Shown: one piece after another, positions 1 to 5,893 of the stretch | How the letters are laid out: each line of letters starts with the position of its first letter | How positions within the stretch are numbered: the stretch's first letter is position 1 | Source of the DNA: Nitrosarchaeum sp. | GTDB lineage: Archaea; Thermoproteota; Nitrososphaeria; Nitrososphaerales; Nitrosopumilaceae | DNA: 13,230 nucleotides | Direction of reading: 5' to 3' | Assembly: GCA_009697485.1 (NCBI GenBank) | Contig: SICY01000011.1 | Coordinates: 1-13,230, forward strand | Translations under genes and position numbers: made by a program | The notes under the pieces: generated by a model | Databases searched by the model: none | Seen by the model: only the letters and a program-made list of their open reading frames with translations | What the model was told of the DNA's origin: nothing

Positions 1-218
1 CATGAAATACAATACCATTTTAGTACCATCGGTGATGCTATGTATGCTCCTTGTGCACGTAGTTCTTTAGCCAAAGTATGTTCTACTAGATTTAGTCTGG
101 ATGTGACTTTCTTTGCTTTGTCTTTTGGTACTGTACAACCACAGTTTGTGCACTGTATAGTGCCTGATGATCCCTTACCTCCTTTTGTACGTCCCCTACT
201 TGCACGTTTAAGTGGCAT
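1..218 (-). CDS. rps26e: 30S ribosomal protein S26e (partial, C-terminus beyond window)
   Basis: Read on the minus strand from the ATG at 218, the frame stays open to the window edge and gives 72 residues beginning MPLKRASRGRTKGGKGS. This is the basic N-terminus of the archaeal/eukaryotic small-subunit protein S26e, which in eukaryotes sits near the mRNA exit on the 30S/40S platform. A Cys-rich segment (QCTNCGC, Cys23/Cys26/Cys28) and the YCIS at 70-72, followed by TG of a probable Cys codon, form the two halves of the zinc ribbon. The remaining C-terminus lies outside the window. A TTATAATC box 26 bases before the ATG indicates a leaderless mRNA, so the GGAGG at 236-240 lies upstream of the expected transcript start and is not a ribosome binding site. 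It is divergent from the kinase gene at 481. Confidence 0.93.
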   Translation of the reverse strand, partial: MPLKRASRGRTKGGKGSSGTIQCTNCGCTVPKDKAKKVTSRLNLVEHTLAKELRAQGAYIASPMVLKWYCIS

Positions 219-238
219 GAAAATAATCGAATTTGCCT

Positions 239-248
239 CCTTATAATC
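239..248 (-). promoter_or_regulatory. TATA box of the S26e gene
   Basis: GATTATAAGG on the minus strand is centred about 26 bases before the S26e ATG at 218. That is the archaeal TBP-site spacing to a transcript starting at or next to the start codon. The rest of 249-480 is AT-rich with no open frame above about 15 residues and no RNA gene I can recognise; no clear TATA box for the plus-strand gene at 481 stands out. Confidence 0.55.
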
Positions 249-480
249 TTGCGTATGATTAAGAAAATCTGATGGTTTGTTTTTGTCATTTAATCAAAAC
301 CCGATCATGTTTTAATGCCAGATTCAGTATTTCTTATTGATAAATAATGCGTGGCTTGTGTCATGTCTGCTTTAGATCAAATGTGGATTTGGTGATATTG
401 AAGGGCATTGTATTATGTCAGGAATGTTTTGAAAAAAAGAATGCAAAAAACTAAATCGATATTGTTTGGAATTATAACCA

Positions 481-1350
481 ATGAAACTAGCATTATTTTC
501 ACACTGTGCAATTGATACAATTACTATTGATGGCATAAATCATGAGCAAATTGGAGGTGCTGCATGTTATGGTGGATTAGCTGCAAGACAGCTCAAATTT
601 GATGTTGACCTTTACACTAAATTTGGTAGAGACTTTCCAATGCAATATTTAACTCAAAATAAAATTCATTTTGAAGATGCAATATCTGAGAAACTTACAA
701 CTCGATTTGCAATAGATATTACGGGTTCAGATAGAACGCTTAAACTATTACATGAGTGCGATCCCATTGAATACACTACCATAAACGCAGATGGTTCTTT
801 GATCACACCAATCTTTCATGAAATTACTGCTGATGTATTTACTAAAATAAAAAAAGATTCTAGTTTTACTCTAGTTGATCCTCAGGGGTTTTTGAGACAA
901 GTGGATTTAGATAAAAATGTAATTTTAGAAAACACTGAACTTGATTTATCTGATGTAAATGCAATCAAGGTAAACCCTGATGAGTCTCAACGAATTGTTA
1001 GCGGCTCTTATGATGAAATGATGATGGCACTACAGAAAAAAGGTGTGGAATATGTAATTTTTACAAACAAAACTGAAGTCTCATTACTGGTAAAGGACAA
1101 AGTCTATTCTATAACATTACCAAACAAAGAAGTTTATGATACCACTGGCATTGGAGATATTTTTTGTGCAACATTTTGTTGTACAATGCTAAAAGAAAAA
1201 GACTTTCTTTGGGCATTGTGTTTTGCAGGAGGGGCTGCACAGGCTGCACTTGATTCAAAACAAGTGGGCCTGCTAAAAATACCTCAAAAGAGTGCAATTG
1301 AGACTAATGCTTCTTATTTTTACAATCTAGTAAAATATAGGACGATTTAG
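481..1350 (+). CDS. PfkB/ribokinase-family sugar or nucleoside kinase
   Basis: A 289-residue protein of the PfkB fold, which phosphorylates a hydroxyl of a small sugar, nucleoside or related substrate with ATP. The first PfkB signature is recognisable as GGAACYGGLAA (Gly25-Ala35), and an Asp at position 12 matches the N-terminal substrate-binding Asp of the family. The second signature reads DTTGIGD (220-226), ending in the expected catalytic base Asp226; the usual form is DTxGAGD, so Ile replaces Ala in the anion-hole turn. The length is normal for a compact archaeal member. The ATG at 481 follows AT-rich DNA without a Shine-Dalgarno sequence. The NAD kinase gene starts 39 bases downstream in the same direction, so the two probably share a transcript. 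The substrate cannot be read from the sequence; ribose, nucleoside or an unusual polyol are all possible. Confidence 0.88.
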   Translation: MKLALFSHCAIDTITIDGINHEQIGGAACYGGLAARQLKFDVDLYTKFGRDFPMQYLTQNKIHFEDAISEKLTTRFAIDITGSDRTLKLLHECDPIEYTTINADGSLITPIFHEITADVFTKIKKDSSFTLVDPQGFLRQVDLDKNVILENTELDLSDVNAIKVNPDESQRIVSGSYDEMMMALQKKGVEYVIFTNKTEVSLLVKDKVYSITLPNKEVYDTTGIGDIFCATFCCTMLKEKDFLWALCFAGGAAQAALDSKQVGLLKIPQKSAIETNASYFYNLVKYRTI

Positions 1351-1389
1351 CACTTTACCCTTTTATTGTACTCCTAGTTTTATTTCTCT

Positions 1390-2391
1390 GTGCAAATAGG
1401 AATCTATGGTTCTGATACAACAGACTCTGCAGCAAAGATCATAAAAAAAATTTTAGATGATGCTGAAATTGAATCATTTACAATTACTGCAAAATCAAAA
1501 GTAAAACAAGCTGATTGTATTTTGGTGTTGGGTGGAGATAAAGGTGTTAGAAACTATTTTCATAGATCTTTTGATTCAACAACACCTGTTTTAGGAATAA
1601 GTGAGGGTGAATCTAGTGGGTTTTTAGCTCAGGTAGATCTTAGGGAATTTCCTTCATATGTAAGAATACTAAAAAAACAAAATTACACAGTAGAGGAAGT
1701 TCCAAGACTAGGAGTAAAAATTGATGGAAAAAATGTCTATCCTGTCTTAAATGATGTTGCAGTATTTTCATCAAAAAGTGCAATGCTTATGGAGCACACA
1801 TTACGTGTAAACGATGAAGAAGTATGGCACGATAACAGTGATGGAATTATTGTATCTACCCCGATTGGTTCTTCTGCATATTCAATGTCTGCTGGTGGAC
1901 CTATGTTGTTTCAGGATTCTGGCGTATTTGAGATAATTTCAGTGAACTCTTTAGATATTACACGAAGACCAATCATTGTATCAAATAAAAGCTCTATTCA
2001 AATTAGTGATATTTCAGCTAGACTGCACTGTGAAGTTGTTCTTGATGGATTGGATAGATACAAAGTAAACAATATAGTAGAATGTACCCAGTTTTTACCT
2101 CCGGCAAAAATAATCCGACTCAAAACAGACTCTACTGCAATCTCTGCACTTGCAAAGAAGGTCCATCTGGCTGAAGAACTACTTAGTATGCCTCCAAGCT
2201 CCAAATTATTGCTAAAGACATTAGAGTATGAAGGAGCGCTTACCCAAAAAGATCTTGCAAACAAGACTTTACTTCCAGGCAGAACCGTTAGATTAGCGCT
2301 TAGCCATTTGCTCAAAAAAGGATATGTCAAAAAGAAGGTCTCAATTAGAGACGCACGACAAAAAATCTATGAAATATCCAAGATAGAATAG
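1390..2391 (+). CDS. nadK: NAD kinase with C-terminal winged-helix domain
   Basis: 333 residues, longer than typical archaeal NAD kinases because of an added C-terminal domain. NAD kinase transfers phosphate to the 2'-OH of NAD to make NADP. Visible motifs are LVLGGDKG (Gly48-Gly49-Asp50), the position of the family GGDGT motif with its catalytic Asp; LNDVAV (120-125), equal to the NE/ND motif; and DGIIVSTPIGSSAYSMSAGG (151-170), the conserved substrate loop. Residues 266-330 (PPSSKLLLKTLEYEGALTQ and on to KIYEI) look like a MarR/ArsR-type winged helix: helix, recognition helix around PGRTVRLALSHLLKKG, then a basic wing. The start is GTG at 1390: an in-frame TAG at 1375-1377 excludes anything upstream. 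The Lys after GGD replaces the usual Gly. It is probably co-transcribed with the PfkB kinase. The NAD kinase call is firm; DNA binding by the tail is inference. Confidence 0.93.
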   Translation: MQIGIYGSDTTDSAAKIIKKILDDAEIESFTITAKSKVKQADCILVLGGDKGVRNYFHRSFDSTTPVLGISEGESSGFLAQVDLREFPSYVRILKKQNYTVEEVPRLGVKIDGKNVYPVLNDVAVFSSKSAMLMEHTLRVNDEEVWHDNSDGIIVSTPIGSSAYSMSAGGPMLFQDSGVFEIISVNSLDITRRPIIVSNKSSIQISDISARLHCEVVLDGLDRYKVNNIVECTQFLPPAKIIRLKTDSTAISALAKKVHLAEELLSMPPSSKLLLKTLEYEGALTQKDLANKTLLPGRTVRLALSHLLKKGYVKKKVSIRDARQKIYEISKIE

Positions 2392-2392
2392 A

Positions 2393-2403
2393 TTTTATTT
2401 TTT
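2393..2403 (+). terminator. Oligo-T terminator after the NAD kinase gene
   Basis: TTTTATTTTTT begins two bases after the NAD kinase stop codon. Archaeal RNA polymerase terminates on such T-rich runs without needing a hairpin, and this one separates the plus-strand pair from the convergent minus-strand genes. Confidence 0.5.
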
Positions 2404-2417
2404 AGTATTGTAAAATA

Positions 2418-2629
2418 TTATGACAAGTTTTTGGTATGTGTTGCATCGTCACCACACGCATCTTTGATCCTTTTTTGTAAATCCGATTCATAACAAGCAT
2501 TAGAACAAAAATTCTTTATTCCTATCTGGTAATCTTTTCCACAATTTGTGCATCTTGTCAAATTTTCATTAGTTATTCTTCTGGACTATTTAATAGTCTT
2601 GTTAATAATTCATTTTTTGTAATTCCCAT
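2418..2629 (-). pseudogene. Small zinc-ribbon protein, apparently frameshifted
   Basis: Two adjacent minus-strand frames together look like one small gene. The first, from ATG at 2629 to TAA at 2573, encodes MGITKNELLTRLLNSPEE. The second, in the -1 frame and ending with TAA at 2418, encodes ITNENLTRCTNCGKDYQIG continuing to FCSNACYESDLQKRIKDAC and ending HTKNLS. Its Cys-x2-Cys (CTNC) and Cys-x3-Cys (CSNAC) pairs are a zinc-ribbon pattern. Joining them after the double Glu (near 2576) would need one extra base and would give a continuous 70-residue protein. The downstream half could instead be a separate 47-residue gene from TTG at 2561. TTTTAATT on the minus strand near 2660-2667 is a plausible TATA box for the ATG at 2629. 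It lies 48 bases downstream of pyrG. I do not recognise the function. A real mutation, a sequence error and recoding are all open. Confidence 0.5.
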
Positions 2630-2677
2630 TATTGAGACATTCTAAACCTATGTTTAGCAATTAAAATTTCTTATTTT

Positions 2678-4327
2678 CTATTTCTGAGATGCAGCTTTTA
2701 CAAATGCCTCAAATGCCTGCTCTGGATATCCTGGTCTACTGTTAAACTCTGGATGAAACTGCACCCCAAGATAGAATTTATGAGATGGAATTTCTAACAT
2801 TTCCATTCTTTTACCCTCATCACTTTCAGCTGAAAATATCAACCCATTTTTCTCAAATTCTGGAATGTATTTTTTATTGATCTCATATCGATGTCTGTGT
2901 CTTTTGCTAATTGTATTTGCATTGTAGATTTTATGTGATATTGTATTTGGTTTTATTTGAATATCGTTTGCGCCAAGCCTTAATGATCCTCCCATATCTG
3001 ATATGTTTTTTTGTTCTGGAAGTAAATCCACAATTGGATTTTTAGTATCTGGTTTTATTTCAGTAGAATTTGCATCCTCTAACTTCAAAACATTTCTTCC
3101 AAATGCAATTGCTGCTAGCTGAAATCCAAAACATATCCCAAGATATGGTATGTTTTTCTCTCTTGCATAGTTTGCAGTCTTTATGATTCCTTCTGAACCT
3201 CTTGTTCCAAATCCACCTGGAACTAGTATGCCGTCATATTCTGATAAATTGTTAAAATCTGTCATTGATTCTGAATCGATCCAATCAATTTCAACTGATT
3301 TTCCTAACTTTGCACCTGCGTGCTTTAGCGCATGATTTACACTAACATAACTATCTGCAAGTGTAACGTATTTTCCAACCATTGCAATTCTTACTTTCTG
3401 GTCTTCATGATTTACCATAGATTCTGCAATACCATTCCATTTATCCCAATTTGCAGATGCATTTACCATTCCCACTTTTCCAAACTTTGTAAATAAAGAA
3501 TCCATTATTCCCTGATCATACAATATCTGTGGTACTTGAAAAATTGATTTTACATCATGACATGATAATACGTCATTTGCAGTGACATTGGTAAATAATG
3601 CAATTTTTTTCTTTGTCTTTTCTTCTAGTGGTGTTGTACATCTTACTGCCAAAAAATCTGGCTGAATACCAATTCTTCTTAATTCTTGTGCACTGTGCTG
3701 TGTGGGTTTTGTTTTTTGCTCTCCTACTACATCCAATGATGGTGCAAGTGTAACATGGACAAAAATTACATTTTGCGGCCCTTCTTCGACTCTCATCTGT
3801 CTTAGTGCCTCTAAAAATGGTAATGATTCTATGTCTCCTACTGTACCTCCACATTCTACAATCAAAAAATCAAGTTTTTCTTCTTCGGCAATTTTTCTAA
3901 TTCTATTTTTGATTTCATCTGTGATGTGAGGAATTATCTGAACACATGCCCCTAGATACTCTCCTTTTCTTTCTGCTTCAATTACTGCTGAATATACTTG
4001 AGCTGTAGTAATGTTGTGACTTTTTGGAATGCTCTGATTTAGAAATCTCTCATAGTTTCCAATATCCATGTCGCATTCGCCGCCGTCTTCTGTTACAAAG
4101 ACTTCTCCATGAGCAACTGGATTCATGGTTCCTGCATCATAATTAAGATAGGGATCTATTTTGATACAAGACACTTTTTGGCCTGCTAATTGTAATAATT
4201 TTGCAATCGATGATGTTGTTACACCTTTTCCAAGGCCAGACATTACCCCTCCTGTGACAAAAATAAGCTTCGTCTGCACATTAAGAAAACAAGTATCTGG
4301 TTTTTGTATGTTTTGCTGATCAGACAC
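2678..4327 (-). CDS. pyrG: CTP synthase
   Basis: 549 residues, the normal length. CTP synthase aminates UTP to CTP using ATP and ammonia released from glutamine, the last step of de novo CTP formation. The N-terminal synthetase domain shows the P-loop GGVMSGLGKGVTTSS (26-40), IDPYLNYDAGTMNP (57-70) and ECGGTVGDIESLPF (158-171). The C-terminal class I glutamine amidotransferase domain (about 312-545) carries GICFGFQ with nucleophile Cys399 and the partner FHPE with His525 and Glu527; GGFGTRG (371-377) lies upstream in that domain. The start drawn is GTG at 4327. A second in-frame GTG at 4279 would remove 16 residues and begin right at the conserved QTKLIFVTGG, so the true start is undecided. 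Neither has a Shine-Dalgarno sequence. It has its own promoter, with the TATA box at 4372-4380. Confidence 0.97.
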   Translation of the reverse strand: MSDQQNIQKPDTCFLNVQTKLIFVTGGVMSGLGKGVTTSSIAKLLQLAGQKVSCIKIDPYLNYDAGTMNPVAHGEVFVTEDGGECDMDIGNYERFLNQSIPKSHNITTAQVYSAVIEAERKGEYLGACVQIIPHITDEIKNRIRKIAEEEKLDFLIVECGGTVGDIESLPFLEALRQMRVEEGPQNVIFVHVTLAPSLDVVGEQKTKPTQHSAQELRRIGIQPDFLAVRCTTPLEEKTKKKIALFTNVTANDVLSCHDVKSIFQVPQILYDQGIMDSLFTKFGKVGMVNASANWDKWNGIAESMVNHEDQKVRIAMVGKYVTLADSYVSVNHALKHAGAKLGKSVEIDWIDSESMTDFNNLSEYDGILVPGGFGTRGSEGIIKTANYAREKNIPYLGICFGFQLAAIAFGRNVLKLEDANSTEIKPDTKNPIVDLLPEQKNISDMGGSLRLGANDIQIKPNTISHKIYNANTISKRHRHRYEINKKYIPEFEKNGLIFSAESDEGKRMEMLEIPSHKFYLGVQFHPEFNSRPGYPEQAFEAFVKAASQK

Positions 4328-4371
4328 TAAAATGATGCGATCTCTTATTCTAGCGTGGAGATCTTACATGC

Positions 4372-4380
4372 GTATAAAAT
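4372..4380 (-). promoter_or_regulatory. TATA box of pyrG
   Basis: TTTTATAC on the minus strand, centred near 4376, is a good archaeal TATA box. The predicted transcript start is near 4350, giving a leader of about 22 bases to GTG 4327 or 70 bases to GTG 4279. Confidence 0.6.
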
Positions 4381-4390
4381 TTCTTATTTT

Positions 4391-4420
4391 TTTTAACGAG
4401 TGTTTGAACTTTTTAACGTG
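4391..4420. repeat. Direct repeat TTTTAACG(A/T)G, 20-bp period, upstream of pyrG TATA
   Basis: TTTTAACGAG at 4391-4400 and TTTTAACGTG at 4411-4420 are spaced exactly 20 bp, two helical turns, and lie just upstream of the pyrG TATA box on the minus strand. A third partial copy, TTTAACGA, occurs at 4530-4537. The spacing suits paired binding of a regulator on one DNA face; that role is inference, and AT-rich background makes part of the match cheap. Confidence 0.4.
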
Positions 4421-4466
4421 TATTTTTTATTTTACAATACGTATCTGTATGCTGAGCACATCTAGA

Positions 4467-4526
4467 TAGTGGTCTTTACCTAAAATAAAGTTCCCCCTGC
4501 TTCCCGTCGAAAATAACAGACCACTA
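4467..4526. other. Inverted repeat enclosing a GC-rich core (possible structured RNA or 3' hairpin)
   Basis: TAGTGGTCT (4467-4475) and AGACCACTA (4518-4526) are a perfect 9-bp inverted repeat around 42 bases. Inside are a small hairpin CTTTA/TAAAG (from 4474, sharing two bases with the outer stem) and the GC-rich stretch GTTCCCCCTGCTTCCCGTCG, conspicuous in this AT-rich DNA. It lies between the pyrG promoter and the end of the C2H2 gene, so on the minus strand it would be in that gene's 3' untranslated region. It is too short for a tRNA and has no clear C/D or H/ACA boxes. Confidence 0.35.
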
Positions 4527-4541
4527 CTCTTTAACGAACTG

Positions 4542-4862
4542 TTATAGTTTATCACTAAATTTGGATTTGAATGCATCCACTCTGCTTTGAGTTTTGTATT
4601 CCTCAGGATGTGAATCTTTTCGTGAACGCTTCTCTAACATATGTTTGTGTTCTTCTCTGGAATGGTGTAGTCTGTCCTTTTCATGAATAAACTCTTTTTT
4701 GCAGTATTGGCAGATTACGATAGTTTTATGATGTTCATGTCTGACGTGTTTTACCAAGTCATCATGACTGTCAAATTTTGCATCACATTGTATACAGTCA
4801 TTTTTCTTATTATGAAAAAATCTTATTATTTTATAATCAAAATCTGTATATTTAAATCCCAT
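4542..4862 (-). CDS. Small C2H2 zinc-finger protein
   Basis: 106 residues with two classical C2H2 fingers. Finger 1 has Cys23-x2-Cys26-x12-His39-x4-His44; finger 2 has Cys51-x2-Cys54-x12-His67-x4-His72. Both carry the expected hydrophobic positions (F30 and L36; F58 and L65). A short N-terminal segment (MGFKYTDFDYKIIRFFHNKK) precedes them and a highly charged tail follows (75-106). Such fingers bind nucleic acid or protein; a small regulator is the simplest guess, but no target is visible. The ATG at 4862 is the natural start; there is no Shine-Dalgarno sequence and only a weak TATA candidate. It is divergent from the microprotein gene at 4981 and transcribed toward pyrG, whose own promoter follows, so it is probably a single-gene unit. 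Confidence 0.85.
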   Translation of the reverse strand: MGFKYTDFDYKIIRFFHNKKNDCIQCDAKFDSHDDLVKHVRHEHHKTIVICQYCKKEFIHEKDRLHHSREEHKHMLEKRSRKDSHPEEYKTQSRVDAFKSKFSDKL

Positions 4863-4949
4863 ATCTATTATTCATTTTGAATCTTTGATTTGATCATTGG
4901 TTTTATGTAAAATGATTTTGTATATCCACTCAAAGTTTACATCGTTATT

Positions 4950-4960
4950 CAATAATATTA
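4950..4960 (+). promoter_or_regulatory. TATA box of the 28-residue zinc microprotein gene
   Basis: CAATAATATTA is centred about 26 bases before the ATG at 4981, the spacing of a leaderless archaeal transcript. Confidence 0.45.
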
Positions 4961-4980
4961 CAATTTTTTGGAATTGAATC

Positions 4981-5067
4981 ATGATGGTAGAATCTGAGCC
5001 TTGTAACCATGAATATGTCTCTAATGGCACATTATCATGTAGAAAGTGTGGCAAAGTTCGTTACTGA
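4981..5067 (+). CDS. 28-residue zinc-binding microprotein
   Basis: A 29-codon frame, starting with two consecutive Met codons and ending with TGA, encodes MMVESEPCNHEYVSNGTLSC followed by RKCGKVRY. Cys8-x-His10 and Cys20-x2-Cys23 could ligate one zinc ion in a minimal zinc-ribbon knuckle. A TATA-like box sits 26 bases before the first ATG, and TTTTT at 5077-5081 follows as a possible terminator, so the unit looks complete despite its size. It lies between the C2H2 gene (divergent) and the end of trpA (convergent). The function is unknown; the zinc-ligand spacing and promoter placement are the arguments against chance. Confidence 0.55.
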   Translation: MMVESEPCNHEYVSNGTLSCRKCGKVRY

Positions 5068-5089
5068 CTCATTGAATTTTTAACAACAG

Positions 5090-5893
5090 TCATGTTTGGA
5101 TGGTTTGTCTTTTGAGACTTTTTGTAAATGTTGCAATGCTTGATTCAAGTTTGTTTTGAGGTGTCTTTTCAATTAGTTTCAAAAATGCACTGCCTACAAT
5201 TACTGCATCAGCTCCTGCTTTGATGTATTTTTTTACATCCTCAGGAGTTGAAACACCAAACCCCACACCAACTGGAATCTTTCCCTTGGTAATTTTTTTA
5301 ACTTCTTTGATTGCATTTAGAGTATAATTTTGAATTCCTATCTTTACTCCAGTGGTACCATACACTGCAACTAAATACAAAAATCCTGAAGATAATTTTG
5401 CGATTCTTTCTATCCTTGATTTTGTTGTGTTTGGAGATATCAAAAATATTGTGTCTACTGCATTTTTAGCAGATGCAAGATATTCTTTTGATTCTTCAAT
5501 TGACATGTCTGGAAGAATGAATCCATCAATTCCTGCATTTTTAGCCTCTGCAATAAATTTTGAATATCCTTTATGATACAAAATATTGGTATATGTCATT
5601 AGAATCAACGGCATGTCTGTTTCTTTTCTGATTTTTTTTACAATGTTGAAGAATTTATTGAGTTTAGTTCCATTATCTAATGATACAGTGCTGGCATTTT
5701 GAATTATAGGTCCATCTGCTAGAGGATCTGAAAATGGAAATCCTAATTCTATAATATCTGCTCCTCCTTTAATTAGTCCTCTTACTGCAGATATTGTTGC
5801 ATTCTCATTTGGATATCCAACCATGATATATGCGATTAATGCCTTTTCTTTTTTTGCAGAGAGTTCTACAAATTTTTCTTTAATTCTTGACAT
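5090..5893 (-). CDS. trpA: Tryptophan synthase alpha subunit
   Basis: 267 residues, standard length. TrpA is a TIM barrel that cleaves indole-3-glycerol phosphate to indole and glyceraldehyde 3-phosphate and passes indole through a tunnel to TrpB. The signature ELGFPFSDPLADGP holds the catalytic Glu49 and Asp60, numbered just as in the Salmonella enzyme. VYGTTGVK (178-185) is the flexible loop 6 region, and GVGFG (212-216) plus IVGSAF (235-240) form the phosphate site. The ATG at 5893 lies inside trpB, overlapping it by 14 bases, so translation is probably coupled. It is the last gene of the operon and converges on the microprotein gene. Confidence 0.97.
   Translation of the reverse strand: MSRIKEKFVELSAKKEKALIAYIMVGYPNENATISAVRGLIKGGADIIELGFPFSDPLADGPIIQNASTVSLDNGTKLNKFFNIVKKIRKETDMPLILMTYTNILYHKGYSKFIAEAKNAGIDGFILPDMSIEESKEYLASAKNAVDTIFLISPNTTKSRIERIAKLSSGFLYLVAVYGTTGVKIGIQNYTLNAIKEVKKITKGKIPVGVGFGVSTPEDVKKYIKAGADAVIVGSAFLKLIEKTPQNKLESSIATFTKSLKRQTIQT

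Noticed and set aside
234..240. AAGGAGG on the minus strand before the S26e ATG as a Shine-Dalgarno site
   Set aside because: It is about 18 bases from the ATG and lies between the TATA box and the predicted transcript start, so it is probably not in the mRNA.
1998..2330. 110-codon minus-strand frame inside the NAD kinase gene, and similar long antisense frames in pyrG and the trp genes
   Set aside because: They mirror the conserved coding strand, have unlikely composition and lack promoters.
4468..4525. tRNA-like reading of the inverted repeat (7-bp AGTGGTC/GACCACT as acceptor stem)
   Set aside because: Only 58 bases long, with no anticodon arm and no T-loop GTTCRA sequence.
4872..5054. 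60-codon minus-strand frame opposite the zinc microprotein
   Set aside because: No recognisable pattern, it overlaps the divergent promoter region, and the opposite strand has the better supported small gene.
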